From assembly GCF_003353055.1 (NCBI RefSeq), contig NZ_QKWJ01000009.1, forward strand, positions 115,152 through 179,151: DNA of 64,000 bases. The letters run 5' to 3'. The notes beneath the pieces were generated by a model that did not search any database, was not told where the DNA came from, and saw only the letters and a program-made list of their open reading frames with translations. The position numbers and the translations under genes are program-made. Numbering within the stretch: position 1 is the stretch's first letter; every line of letters begins with the position of its first letter. Source of the stretch: Cupriavidus lacunae (GTDB lineage: Bacteria; Pseudomonadota; Gammaproteobacteria; Burkholderiales; Burkholderiaceae). Below are positions 33,936 through 43,940 of this stretch, piece by piece.

Positions 33936-33960
33936 AACCCGCATGGCTGCGGGTTCTTTC
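33936..33960 (+). terminator. Terminator after the GGDEF gene
   Basis: AACCCGCA-TGGC-TGCGGGTT followed by CTTTC; A-run before and T-rich after, 28 bases from the stop codon. Confidence 0.75.
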
Positions 33961-33988
33961 AATAATCAGAGGCGTTGCCCATTCTCAC

Positions 33989-34054
33989 GGGCTGAAGCGA
34001 AAAAAGCTCGCTTGCGCGAGCCTTTCCGAATATTGGTGCCCAGAAGAGGACTCG
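33989..34054 (-). repeat. Direct repeat copy 1: truncated copy of the tRNA-Leu 3' end and its terminator
   Basis: 66 bases nearly identical to 34139-34205, which spans the 3' terminal 21 bases of tRNA-Leu (CCA, acceptor and part of the T-arm) plus its terminator hairpin. Differences: two substitutions, one indel in the A-run, and one base before the AATATT block. The match stops abruptly inside the T-arm at 34054. The stem GCTCGC-TTGC-GCGAGC at 34006-34021 is kept. Confidence 0.85.
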
Positions 34055-34074
34055 GTCACCCATGCGCGACCCCG

Positions 34075-34100
34075 GGCAACGCTTGCAAGCGTTGCCTTTT
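34075..34100 (+). terminator. Perfect 22-base palindrome with T-run
   Basis: GGCAACGCTTGCAAGCGTTGCC (34075-34096) is written here only as arms GGCAACGCTTG/CAAGCGTTGCC; it is followed by TTTT. It lies between the two copies of the tRNA-Leu end repeat. Confidence 0.6.
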
Positions 34101-34111
34101 CTCGTCCTCGC

Positions 34112-34136
34112 GGGAAGTCCTCAAGGACTTCCCTTT
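34112..34136 (+). terminator. Hairpin with T-run between the tRNA-Leu repeats
   Basis: GGGAAGTCC-TCAA-GGACTTCCC followed by TTT. Fourth in a row of five hairpins downstream of tRNA-Leu and the GGDEF gene. Confidence 0.6.
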
Positions 34137-34138
34137 CT

Positions 34139-34205
34139 GGGCTGAAACGAAGAAAGGCTCGCTTGCGCGAGCCTTTCCAAATATTGGTGCCCAGAAGAGG
34201 ACTCG
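34139..34205 (-). repeat. Direct repeat copy 2: tRNA-Leu 3' end plus terminator
   Basis: Intact parent of the repeat at 33989. Includes the hairpin AAAGGCTCGC-TTGC-GCGAGCCTTT (34153-34176), the natural terminator of tRNA-Leu on the minus strand, and the first 21 bases of the tRNA 3' end. Confidence 0.85.
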
Positions 34206-34271
34206 AACCTCCACAGTGTTGCCACCGCTAGGACCTGAACCTAGTGCGTCTACCAATTCCGCCATCTGGGC
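34185..34271 (-). tRNA. tRNA-Leu (anticodon CAG)
   Basis: 87 bases including CCA, a class II tRNA with a long variable arm. Acceptor GCCCAGA/TCTGGGC, D-arm GGCGGAATTGGTAGACGC, anticodon stem CTAGG/CCTAG with loop TTCAGGT (anticodon CAG), T-arm GGAGGTTCGAGTCCTC. Its 3' end is duplicated at 33989-34054. Confidence 0.96.
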
Positions 34272-34373
34272 TTCGTTTCGCTGCATTGCTGCTGCGATGC
34301 GAAGACTGAGATTATGCCGAGCGTGACGGGTACTGTCAACACCCTTTCTCAAAAACTTTGTGCTTTCTATTGC

Positions 34374-35663
34374 TCATTGCCGCTCACTGCCATATCGCAG
34401 GAAATCCACCTGCGCCGGGCGGCCTGCCAGGGCCAGCGTGGCCGTTGCCGGCGGCATGCTGGAGACTGTCTTGCCGGCGCGCAGGACCCGCAGCCGCGTG
34501 GCGCGCAGCCGGATCGCCTCCACCGGGTCGCGCGCCTGCAGCAGCACCAGGTCGGCGCGACAGCCGGGGACCAGGCCGTAGCCATCCAGCCCGAGGATCC
34601 GCGCCGGCGCGGCGGTCACGGCTTCGAAGCAGGCGCGCATCGCCTCCTGCCCGGTCATCTGCGCCACGTGCAACCCCATGTGCGCCACTTCCAGCATGTC
34701 GCCGGAGCCCAGGCTGTACCAGGGATCCATCACGCAGTCGTGGCCGAACGCCACCGGCACGCCGGCCGCCATCAGCTCCGGCACGCGGGTCATGCCGCGG
34801 CGCCTGGGGTAAGTATCGTGCCGCCCTTGCAGCGTGATGTTGATCAGCGGATTGGCGATTGCCGCCACGCCGGCCTCGCGCATCAGCGGGATCAGCTTGG
34901 ACACGTAGTAGTTGTCCATCGAATGCATCGAGGTCAGGTGCGAGCCGGCCACCCTGCCCTGCAGGCCAAGCCGCACGGTCTCGCTGGCCAGGGTCTCGAT
35001 ATGGCGCGACAGCGGATCGTCGCTCTCGTCGCAATGCATGTCGACACGCAGGCCGCGGTCGGCCGCCAGCTCGCACAGCAGCCGCACCGACTCCGCGCCC
35101 TGCGCCATGGTGCGCTCGAAATGCGGGATGCCGCCGACCACGTCGACGCCCATGTCCAGCGCGCGCCTCAGGTTGTCCAGCGCGCCGGGCGCGCGCAACA
35201 CCCCGTCCTGCGGGAACGCCACCAGTTGCAGGTCGAGGTAGGGCCGCACGCGTTTGCGCACGTGCAGCAGCGCCTCCACCGCCAGCAGGCGCGGATCGCA
35301 CACGTCCACATGCGAGCGGATCGCCAGCAGCCCGCGCGCCACGGCCCAGTCGCAATAGGCCAGGGCGCGCTCGACGATCGCCTCCTGCGTCAGCATCGGC
35401 TTGAGCTCACCCCACAGCGCGATGCCCTCGAGCAGCGTGCCGGACTGGTTCACGCGCGGCAGCCCGTACGACAGCGTGGAGTCCATATGGAAGTGCGCAT
35501 CGACGAACGGCGGCGTCACCAGCAGGCCCGCCGCGTCGATCTCCTCGCCCGCGCGCGCGGCCAGTGCCGGCTCCACCGCGGCGATGCGGCCGCCGGCGAT
35601 GCCGATATCGATGCCGGTGCGCCCGTCGGGCAGGTTGCAGCGCCGCAGGATCAGGTCGAGCAT
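34374..35663 (-). CDS. codA: Cytosine deaminase
   Basis: Amidohydrolase that turns cytosine into uracil and ammonia. 429 residues, as in E. coli CodA (427). Metal ligands H57 and H59 (VDAHFHMDSTLS), a further His in DMHCDESDD, and Asp in AFGHDCVMDPW; HMDSTLSYGLPRVNQSGTLLEGI matches CodA closely (region 59-80). Start ATG 35663; an upstream ATG 35705 would overlap the regulator gene. It is the last gene of the run urc1-urc4-upp-rutR-codA, so it likely supplies uracil to that pathway. Confidence 0.93.
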   Translation of the reverse strand: MLDLILRRCNLPDGRTGIDIGIAGGRIAAVEPALAARAGEEIDAAGLLVTPPFVDAHFHMDSTLSYGLPRVNQSGTLLEGIALWGELKPMLTQEAIVERALAYCDWAVARGLLAIRSHVDVCDPRLLAVEALLHVRKRVRPYLDLQLVAFPQDGVLRAPGALDNLRRALDMGVDVVGGIPHFERTMAQGAESVRLLCELAADRGLRVDMHCDESDDPLSRHIETLASETVRLGLQGRVAGSHLTSMHSMDNYYVSKLIPLMREAGVAAIANPLINITLQGRHDTYPRRRGMTRVPELMAAGVPVAFGHDCVMDPWYSLGSGDMLEVAHMGLHVAQMTGQEAMRACFEAVTAAPARILGLDGYGLVPGCRADLVLLQARDPVEAIRLRATRLRVLRAGKTVSSMPPATATLALAGRPAQVDFLRYGSERQ

Positions 35664-35697
35664 GTGTTGTCGAAGTCTCTGGTAGAAATTGTGCGGC

Positions 35698-36375
35698 TCA
35701 GGCAAGCGGCTCAGGCGCCAGGCCGCAGCCGCGCAGCAGCATCACCACCACGTGCTCGGTGGCGTGCGCATAGTCCTGCTGCCCCAGCCGGTTGACGCCG
35801 AGCACGGCGCATACCTGCGATTCAAAATCCGCGTAGGTCTGCGTGGCGGCCCAGATGGTGAAGAACAGGTGCTGCGGGTCTACCGGCGCCATCTGTCCGC
35901 GGTCGATCCACTGCTGCACCACCGCGGCCTTGCGCGACACCAGTTCGCGCAGGGCATGGCGCAGGATCTCCCCGATTTCGGGCGCGCCGTGCAGCAACTC
36001 GTTGGCAAACACCCGCGACGCATCCGGATGGCTGGCCGAGAGCCGCATCTTGGCGCGGATGTACTGCTCCAGCGCCACCTGCGGCGGCAGCTCTTCGCGG
36101 ATGATGTCGGCTTCCGACAGCCATAGCTGCAGCGTGTGCCCCAGCACCGCGCGATACAGCGCCTGCTTGGTGCGGAAGTAATAATGCAGGTTGGACTTGG
36201 GCACGCCCGCGCGCATCGCGATATCGGCCATGGTGGCGCCGGCAAAGCCCGCGCGCGCAAACACGTGCTCGGCCGCGTGCAGGATCATGGCCTGGTTCTC
36301 CTGCCGGATGCGCCCGGCCGAGGCATCGCGCGCGGGCAGCGGCCGCAGCGCCGCGGCGCCGGCATGCGTGTCCAT
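35698..36375 (-). CDS. RutR-like TetR family regulator of pyrimidine catabolism
   Basis: 225 residues. HTH region FAGATMADIAMRAGVPKSNL (about residues 43-62) followed by HYYFRTKQALYRAVL. The C-terminal half (LSEADIIREELPPQVALEQY, FANELLHGAPEI, HLFFTIWAATQTYADFESQV) is that of the RutR/YcdC subgroup, whose members bind uracil or thymine. The start overlaps the upp stop by one base (TGATG). A palindrome matching the RutR box stands before the first gene of the operon, so it probably represses its own operon until pyrimidines accumulate. Confidence 0.88.
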   Translation of the reverse strand: MDTHAGAAALRPLPARDASAGRIRQENQAMILHAAEHVFARAGFAGATMADIAMRAGVPKSNLHYYFRTKQALYRAVLGHTLQLWLSEADIIREELPPQVALEQYIRAKMRLSASHPDASRVFANELLHGAPEIGEILRHALRELVSRKAAVVQQWIDRGQMAPVDPQHLFFTIWAATQTYADFESQVCAVLGVNRLGQQDYAHATEHVVVMLLRGCGLAPEPLA

Positions 36376-37070
36376 CAGCGCGTACCGTATAGGCGGTCGC
36401 CGGCATCGCCCAGGCCGGGCACGATGTAGCCGTGCTCGTTAAGCGTGTCGTCGATGGCCGCGGTGACGATGCCCACCTCGGGATGCGCCGCGCGCAGCGC
36501 GCGCAGCCCCGGGCGCGAGGCAATCAGGCACACGTACTTCATGGTGGTGACACCGGCCTCCTTCAGCCGGTTCAGCGCGGCGATTGCCGAATTGCCGGTG
36601 GCCAGCATCGGGTCCACCACGATCACCATGCGTTCCTGGATGTCTTCCGGCATCTTGAAGTAGTACTCGATCGGCTCCAGCGTCTCGGGGTCGCGGTACA
36701 GGCCGATATGCCCGACGCGCGCCGCCGGCAGCAGTTCCAGCATGCCGTCGATAAAGCCGTTGCCCGCGCGCAGGATCGACACCAGGCACAGCTTCTTGCC
36801 GGAGAGCACCCGCGACTGCATCGGCGCGATCGGCGTGCGGATGGCAATGGTCTCCATCGCCAGGTCGCGCGTGGCTTCGTAGGTCAGCAACTGGCTGATC
36901 TCGCGCACCAGCCGGCGGAAATTGTCGGTGGTGGTTTCCTCGCTGCGCACCAGCGTGACCTTGTGCTGCACCAGCGGGTGGTCGACCACCATCACGCCGG
37001 GCAGGCCCGCGGGCTCTGCCGCACCGGAATCAAGGGGCTCAACTGCGGAAACAGCGGACATGTCGTTCAT
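36375..37070 (-). CDS. upp: Uracil phosphoribosyltransferase
   Basis: Makes UMP from uracil and PRPP. 231 residues with a 20-residue N-terminal extension over the usual 208. The UPRT start [17 protein letters not shown], the PRPP loop [16 protein letters not shown] and the uracil-binding C-terminus [17 protein letters not shown] are all intact. GGAGCG precedes ATG 37070. Between urc4 (96-base gap) and the RutR-like gene (overlap). In the URC pathway this step commits uracil to breakdown at the nucleotide level. Confidence 0.95.
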   Translation of the reverse strand: MNDMSAVSAVEPLDSGAAEPAGLPGVMVVDHPLVQHKVTLVRSEETTTDNFRRLVREISQLLTYEATRDLAMETIAIRTPIAPMQSRVLSGKKLCLVSILRAGNGFIDGMLELLPAARVGHIGLYRDPETLEPIEYYFKMPEDIQERMVIVVDPMLATGNSAIAALNRLKEAGVTTMKYVCLIASRPGLRALRAAHPEVGIVTAAIDDTLNEHGYIVPGLGDAGDRLYGTR

Positions 37071-37166
37071 GGTGACGCTCCTGATCCCACGTTTCACATG
37101 CAATGCCTGCCAAAGGCTGCCAATAAACGGCTGCCAACCTCTGCCGCCGCCGTGCGGCCGGCGCGC

Positions 37167-38461
37167 TCAGAACACCGTGCCGTCGCTGACAATGGCGAAC
37201 GGCGGCGCACCACCCGGGCGCCGCTTGGCCGCGATGCGGCGCCCCGCCGCCCAGGTACCGCCTTCCAGCACCCGTGCCAGCGGGAAATCCGCCTCCGCCA
37301 GGCCAAGGGCCTGGCGCACGCCGTCGGCCACCAGGTCCAGACCCGTCACCGTCAGCGCGCGCCATTCGACGATTACGGGCTCATCCACCGCATGCGGCTC
37401 GGCGGTGAAGCCAGGGTCGCGCGGCACCATCAGCTCGAAGTCGTACAGCAGGCCGCCATTGCGGTATTCGGGCAGGCCGGTCAGTGCGTCCAGGCCGGTC
37501 ACGGTCAGGCCGGCGTCTTCCAGCGGCTCGAGCAGCGAATAGGTCAGCCACTGAGTCAGCTTGTGGAACGGCACCAGCCCGCCCGGCGCGGCCGGATGGC
37601 GCCAGCAGTCGCCCAGCGACACGCCTTCGACGATGATCCGCCCCGGCCACACCGGTCCCAGCCCGACCAGCAGGGTGCGCAGCAGGAAGCTGGCATCGAG
37701 CTGGCCGCCGACCGCATGCGCCTTCAGGTAGTCATAGAGGTTGCCCAGGCGGGCCGGCCGGCCGAACAGCGCCGGCGTCGCCTCCATCACCTCGCCGAGC
37801 CGGCGCAGCAGCCCGGCGCGGCCTTCCAGCCCCACCAGCGGGTTGTGCTGCGCGACCTGGAAGGCGTGGGCGATGCTGTCCGCGTCGATGCGCTGCAGCC
37901 GTTCGGCATCCGCGCGCAGCGGATCGCCCGGCGCCGCGGAGAAGCCGCCGCGCGCGAACAGGTCGAAGCTGGCCACGCCAAGCCCTTCCGAGCGCGTCAG
38001 CACCAGGTCGCTGGCCGGATCGCGGTAGCGCCAGTCGGGGCCGGCGCCCGCGTCCAGCAGTACGCTCGGGATCACCAGGTCGATGCCGATGCGGGCGCGC
38101 TCCTCGCGGTGTTCGGGGCCGCTCAGCGCGGCGCGCTCGCACAGCACCTGCCAGCGGTCCGCGCGCTGGTCTACGCCGCCGCTTTCAAAATGGCGCCAGC
38201 GGCTGTGGTACGGCACCTGCAGGTCCGGGTAGCGCTGGCGAATGGTGCTGGCGACGTAATCGGCAATCGCATGCACGCGGTCGGGATGCCAGGTGAAGAG
38301 TTCGGACGCGCCGCTGGCCACGTGTTCGGTGACCGCCGCGCAATGGGTGCGCACCGCCTCGGCGCACAGCAGCGCGGAAGCGGGATGCCCTTCCGGCACC
38401 GGGCTAAGCCAGCCAGTGCTTTGGCGGTCCTTGCCGGCACTGCCGTCCTCGGGATACATCG

Positions 38462-38465
<4 letters not shown>
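37167..38465 (-). CDS. urc4: URC4/urg3 family protein (DUF1688)
   Basis: 432 residues. Belongs to the DUF1688 family, known as Urc4 in the yeast uracil catabolism pathway and Urg3 in fission yeast; the exact reaction is not settled. Recognisable blocks are HSRWRHFESGGVDQRA, IDLVIPSVLLDAGAGPDWRY, SEGLGVASFDLFARGGFS, KLTQWLTYSLLEPLEDAG and LPEYRNGGLLYDFELMV. Start ATG 38465 overlaps the urc1 stop as ATGA; ATG 38459, with AAGGA six bases before, is an equally good start. Its position between urc1 and upp supports the assignment. Confidence 0.9.
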
Positions 38466-39700
<1,235 letters not shown>

Positions 39701-39724
39701 GGCACCCTCGGTTCCCGATGGAAT

Positions 39725-39742
39725 CCTGACCAAATGGTCAGG
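39725..39742. promoter_or_regulatory. RutR-box palindrome upstream of the URC operon
   Basis: CCTGACCA-AA-TGGTCAGG is a perfect inverted repeat containing TGACCA-N2-TGGTCA, the core of the E. coli RutR consensus TTGACCANNTGGTCAA. It lies 24 bases before the urc1 start. The operon encodes its own RutR-like protein, the likely ligand of this site. Confidence 0.82.
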
Positions 39743-39921
39743 TTTACGATTCCATACTAGGCAACCTTTGTGCCATCGCCCAATGCCCGTTTACGTGAGT
39801 GTTGCGCCTGTGTGTATGGCGCCGAACGCAAGTCCGCGGAACGCCATGCACACCTGGCGTGCCGGCGGCAGGACACCGGCGGTGCACAAGCACCAACAAG
39901 AAGCGGCGATGCTTGCAAGCG

Positions 39922-41046
39922 TTACACGGTCGGGCGGCTGGCCGAATCGCGGCCCGGGTCCCGTACCGAGTCCCGGCCGCTACCGAACAGGGCGCGCAGC
40001 GCCGCAAGCGGCTGCGCGCTTTCCACGAACCGGTAGAACAGCGCCCCGGCCACGTTGCTGAGGGCCCACGCGGCCACCATGCCGAGCACGTTCAGCACCG
40101 GCTGGCCCGGCGCGAGGCTCGACACCAGCGCATTCATCACCAGGCATACCGGGAAGTGGACCAGGAACACGGAATAGGAAATGCGCCCGAAGTAGCCCAC
40201 CACGTGCGCCCGCGGCCAGCGTTCCAGCCAGCCGCCGCGGCGCGCCAGCGCCAGCAGCAGCGCGGTAGCCAGCGCCACGGCAATGCGCAGGCGGAAGTCC
40301 AGCATCAGCGCGGCCAGCGCCACCGCGCCGATCAGCAGCAGGGGCAGCAGCGGCCGGCCGGGGCTCGATGCCCAGTACGCCAGCGTGCCCAAGCCATAGG
40401 CGCCAAAGAAATACACGGCCCAGATGTCCCACGCGGCATCGCGATTGAACCAGAACAGCGACGCCACTGCCACCAGCGCCACCATGCCGATGCTGGCCGC
40501 CACGCCCGCCGGGGCTTTCCCGCGCGCCACGGCGCGCGCGGCCCACAAGGTGCCCAGCAGCAGCGCGAACAACTGCAGGTCGATGGCCACGTACCAGACC
40601 CCGGCCGACAAAGCGTCCACATCCAGGATGTTATGCAGCAGCGTCACGTGCGCCAGGAACTGGGGCAGCGTGGGCGGCGCGGGGATCGAATCATGCGCCA
40701 TCCAATGGCGCGCCAGCGCGGCGCCGGCAATGCTGAGCAGGATCGCCGCGGCATAGGGCACCACCAGCTTCTGGTAGCGGCGCCACAGCATCAGCAACGG
40801 GTGCTGGCTGGTTTCCAGCCGCCCGTTCGGCGCCAGGCTGCGCGCGGCCAGGAATCCGCTGATCACCAGGAAGACCTGGACCGCGATGCGGGCGTAGTCA
40901 TACAGCCAGTCCACCAGGCCCGGGGCCAGGTGATAGGCGGTATCCGACATCGGGCCATAGAAGGCCAGATGGTGGAGCACGATCAGCTGCGAGCTGACGG
41001 CCTTCAGGGCGTCGATGCACGGCAGGCGCGACGGACGGGGGCTCAT
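39922..41046 (-). CDS. Acyltransferase family 3 membrane protein
   Basis: 374 residues, about 10 membrane segments, inner membrane O-acyltransferase (OafA/acyltransferase 3). The N-terminal RLPCIDALKAVSSQLIVLHH carries the His pair region expected for this family (VLHH), and QVFLVISGFLAAR and RISYSVFLVHFPVCLV are standard blocks. Such proteins acetylate or succinylate surface polysaccharides, or modify antibiotics or lipids; the target here is unknown. Single gene. The 180 bases between its stop and the RutR box show nothing recognisable. Confidence 0.88.
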   Translation of the reverse strand: MSPRPSRLPCIDALKAVSSQLIVLHHLAFYGPMSDTAYHLAPGLVDWLYDYARIAVQVFLVISGFLAARSLAPNGRLETSQHPLLMLWRRYQKLVVPYAAAILLSIAGAALARHWMAHDSIPAPPTLPQFLAHVTLLHNILDVDALSAGVWYVAIDLQLFALLLGTLWAARAVARGKAPAGVAASIGMVALVAVASLFWFNRDAAWDIWAVYFFGAYGLGTLAYWASSPGRPLLPLLLIGAVALAALMLDFRLRIAVALATALLLALARRGGWLERWPRAHVVGYFGRISYSVFLVHFPVCLVMNALVSSLAPGQPVLNVLGMVAAWALSNVAGALFYRFVESAQPLAALRALFGSGRDSVRDPGRDSASRPTV

Positions 41047-41108
41047 TGTTATAGGAATGTTGCAAATGGCACGGAAGCGCGATTCTACCCGCTTGAGTGC
41101 ATTTCAAT

Positions 41109-41144
41109 GTGGCGCAATCGCCACTACGTGTAGATTCGTTACAC
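41109..41144. promoter_or_regulatory. Nested palindromes between acyltransferase and binding-protein genes
   Basis: GTGGCG-CAAT-CGCCAC (41109-41124), CTAC-GT-GTAG (41124-41133) and GTGTA-N7-TACAC (41128-41144) overlap in the 248-base intergenic region between divergent genes. Candidate operator; the factor is unknown. Confidence 0.4.
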
Positions 41145-41294
41145 ACTGCCCCGGCTTGTTGCGAGTTCGGCGCCTGGTTCCATGTCTTGGCCAGCAGGCA
41201 TTTGCTTATGACAACAATGTTCTTCGCCCCACCCAGACTGGGGTATACCCTTGCGACTTTGCCGCATTGCCGGCCGCTTTCCGGTCCCCCCCGC

Positions 41295-42233
41295 ATGACT
41301 CTCTTCGCCCTGCCTGCCCTGTCCGCCCGACTTCTGCGCGCCCGCCGTTCTTTGGCGGCTGTCGCCTTCGCCGCCTTCTCCGCTGCCGCGCTCGCGCCAG
41401 CGGCGGCCCACGCCCAAAGCCCGGTCCTCGACAAGATCCGCGAGTCCGGCACCATCGTGCTGGGCTACCGCGAATCTGCGCTGCCGTTCTCGTTTGCCGA
41501 TGACAAGGGCCAGCCGGCCGGCTATGCGGTCGACCTGTGCCTGCGCGCGGCCGAGGCGGCGCGCCAGCAGCTGGGCCTGAAAGACCTGAAGGTGCGCTGG
41601 ATGCCGCTCACGCCGCAGAACCGCATCCCCGCGGTGGTCAACGGCCTGGTGGACCTGGACTGCGCGCCCAATACCAATTCGCTCGAGCGCCAGAAGCAGG
41701 TTGCTTTCAGCGTCTCGCACTATGTGTCGACGGTGCGCATGCTGGTGCGCGCCGACTCGGGCATCCGCTCGTTCGGCGATCTGCGCGGCAAGACCGTGGT
41801 CACCAGCGCCGGATCGACCGGCGACCGCCATGTGCGCCGCTTCAGGGGCCAGTACGGTTATCACGACATCTACGCCAAGGACCACGGCGAATCGTTCCTG
41901 CTGCTGGAATCGGGCCGCGCCCAGGCCTTCGTGATGGATGACGTGCTGCTGGCCGGCCTGCGCGCCCGCGCCAAGGATCCCTCGCAGTATGTGATCGTGG
42001 GCCCGGCGCTGTCGGTGGAGCAAAACGCACTGATGCTGTCCAAGGCCGATCCGGAATGGAAGCGACTGGTCGACCAGACCCTGGCCACGACCTTTGCCGG
42101 CCCCGAGGTCATCGCGCTGCAGAAGCGCTGGTTCCAGCAGCCCATCGGCAACCGCGGCATCAACCTCGCGCTGGCGCCCTCGGGCGAGGTGCGCGCGGCC
42201 TGGAAGCATCCGTCGGACGCAGTCACGGAATAA
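41295..42233 (+). CDS. Periplasmic amino-acid-type substrate-binding protein
   Basis: 312 residues. Signal peptide with RARRS and a hydrophobic run ending AAAHA-Q near residue 40. The solute-binding family 3 domain follows: SGTIVLGYRESALPFSFADDKGQPAGYAVDLC (region 52-82), then LDCAPNTNSLERQKQVAFS and GKTVVTSAGSTGDRHVR. The pattern GYRES...PFS...GYAVDLC fits the glutamate/aspartate-binding (GltI) group. No permease or ATPase gene is near, so it is an orphan component. Start ATG 41295 chosen for the signal peptide; ATG 41208 is in frame but less likely. Confidence 0.88.
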   Translation: MTLFALPALSARLLRARRSLAAVAFAAFSAAALAPAAAHAQSPVLDKIRESGTIVLGYRESALPFSFADDKGQPAGYAVDLCLRAAEAARQQLGLKDLKVRWMPLTPQNRIPAVVNGLVDLDCAPNTNSLERQKQVAFSVSHYVSTVRMLVRADSGIRSFGDLRGKTVVTSAGSTGDRHVRRFRGQYGYHDIYAKDHGESFLLLESGRAQAFVMDDVLLAGLRARAKDPSQYVIVGPALSVEQNALMLSKADPEWKRLVDQTLATTFAGPEVIALQKRWFQQPIGNRGINLALAPSGEVRAAWKHPSDAVTE

Positions 42234-42427
42234 GCGAATCAGGCATCCTGGCGGCTCTAGGCGCAATCGCGCCAGGGCCGCAATTCAGGGTTTCCATGAG
42301 ATCGTGGTACCGGGCAAGCCCCAAGTTGACAGTCATGAATGATGTTGGCGACACTGGCCCGAGCCGTCCCTGCGAAGGGCAGGCCATATACACGACCGCC
42401 CAACGGCGGCATTTTTCAGGAGAAACC

Positions 42428-42739
42428 ATGAACAAGTTCGTCGCGACCGCGATCGCACTCTGCCTCGGCGCCGCTTCGCTGGCCGTTCAGGCGCAAACCG
42501 GCGGCAAGAAGCAGTTCGATCCCTATACCCAGGGCGCCAAGTCGGGCGAGAAGTTCGACCCGTACACCCAGGGGGCCAAGTCCGGCGACAAGTTCGACCC
42601 GTACACCCAGGGCGCGAACAAGAGCACCCGCAGTGAACTGACCGACGCTTCCGCGCCGGCCGCGGAGAAGAAGCCGGCCAAGAAGTCCACCAAGAAGAAG
42701 AGCAAGAAGAACGCCGCCTCGGCGCCGGCTGCCAGCTGA
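42428..42739 (+). CDS. Secreted protein with tandem 13-residue repeats and Lys-rich tail
   Basis: 103 residues. Signal peptide ends at AVQA-Q (residue 22/23). Residues 29-67 are three tandem units of 13, consensus KFDPYTQGAKSGx, encoded by 39-base DNA repeats (42512-42628). The tail from residue 76 is Lys/Ala-rich (KKPAKKSTKKKSKKNAAS), like histone H1. AGGAG stands before the ATG and a strong terminator follows. A related secreted protein with F-T-D-G-A repeats is encoded at 58331. Function unknown; binding of an anionic surface or polymer is only a guess. Confidence 0.8.
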   Translation: MNKFVATAIALCLGAASLAVQAQTGGKKQFDPYTQGAKSGEKFDPYTQGAKSGDKFDPYTQGANKSTRSELTDASAPAAEKKPAKKSTKKKSKKNAASAPAAS

Positions 42740-42757
42740 ACGGCACGGGCCTGATGC

Positions 42758-42785
42758 AAAAAAACCCGCCTCGGCGGGTTTTTTT
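42758..42785 (+). terminator. Terminator after the 42428 repeat-protein gene
   Basis: CCCGCC-TC-GGCGGG flanked by seven A on the left and seven T on the right, so it can work in both directions; also usable by the convergent 42819 gene. Confidence 0.9.
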
Positions 42786-42818
42786 GCGCCCGGCGGGTCA
42801 CCGGGGGGGCGGGGCAGC

Positions 42819-43709
42819 TTACGGCGCCTGCGTGTCGCGCTCCAGCGCGGTGACATCGATGCGCTGTACGTTGTCGCCCTGGCGTACCTCGGTGCGCAGC
42901 ACAAAGGCCTCGGCCGGGCAGTACCAGTCGGTCACTTGCATCACAGTGGGCTCCACCTGCACCACCTCTGCACCGACCAGCAGCGGTCCCAGCGAGGTGC
43001 GCTTCTCATAGGTGACCGGCAGGCATTCCTTGCGCCCCATCACGGTATCGATCATCTGGCGCTTGCCGACATGGCGCGACCCGATATTGATCGACGCATG
43101 CTGCGCGCGCATGGTGCTGACCGCCTCGTCGGATCCCAGCGGGTAGACCTTCAGCGAGACGCTGGATTCGAAGGTCTCGCCGTCAATCGCGGTGCCTTCG
43201 CGCAGATCCAGGCCGGCATAGTTGAAGACGCCCATGCCGCGGAACGCCGCCTCGCCATACATGCGCGCATAGCGGGCACGGGCGTTGATGATGGCATGCT
43301 GGCTTTCGATGCTGGTTTGCGCGTCGGGCGCACGGCGGTCGATCACCACCTCATGGACCTGGTTGGTGATCACCGGTGGCCCCATCAAGGCCGACAATGC
43401 CGTCTTGGAATTGATCTCCAGCTGGGCGCGGCACCCGGTCGGGCTACGCACCACGCCGCGCAGGGTCATGGTGATCGACATCGGCATCACGCCGTCGCCC
43501 TCCATCTGCACGTGCGAGCCGGAACGGAACCAGGGCGCATTGCACAGCACCGCCGCCGCCGCGGCCTGTGCCTGGCCGGCCGCCGCCTGCGCGACCCCAG
43601 CGGAGCCCGGCAGCGCGCCCATGCCCTGCGCACCGGCCGGCTGCGCCGACGCCAGCGCCGCGCCCGCCACCAGACCTGCCAGCCAGATTTGCTGCGCCTT
43701 TGTCTTCAC
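42819..43709 (-). CDS. Hypothetical exported protein
   Basis: 296 residues. Signal peptide (MKTKAQQIWLAGLVAGAALA, cleavage near AGAQ). An Ala/Gln linker follows, then a soluble domain with four cysteines (VLCNAPWF, GCRAQLEI, KECLPVTY, DWYCPAE), probably two disulfides, and long strands. Family not recognised. Single gene; convergent with the repeat-protein gene. The 230 bases upstream of the start contain no gene I can support. Confidence 0.72.
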   Translation of the reverse strand: MKTKAQQIWLAGLVAGAALASAQPAGAQGMGALPGSAGVAQAAAGQAQAAAAAVLCNAPWFRSGSHVQMEGDGVMPMSITMTLRGVVRSPTGCRAQLEINSKTALSALMGPPVITNQVHEVVIDRRAPDAQTSIESQHAIINARARYARMYGEAAFRGMGVFNYAGLDLREGTAIDGETFESSVSLKVYPLGSDEAVSTMRAQHASINIGSRHVGKRQMIDTVMGRKECLPVTYEKRTSLGPLLVGAEVVQVEPTVMQVTDWYCPAEAFVLRTEVRQGDNVQRIDVTALERDTQAP

Positions 43710-43940
43710 ATGGATCCCCGTCTAGAATGTCCAGGCGCCCCCGATTAGCGCCCGGCCCGCCAGGCCACGGCCTGGACACCGAAATTATCGCGTTTTTGTT
43801 GCGCGTGTAACTGGGCTTTTTCCCACCGCGTGACGCACTTTGCCTGGATCCGGCAGGACCAGGCCCGCAGTTTTGGTGTCGCCGGGTTTTCTCGATGCCG
43901 GCCCGTGCCGGGCCCCAGTGGGAGATTCCCATGCTTCACC

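Noticed and set aside
33862..34326. Open frame on + of 154 codons ending GAQKRTRTSTVLPPLGPEPS and so on
   Set aside because: It is the antisense reading of tRNA-Leu, a well-known false protein in many databases.
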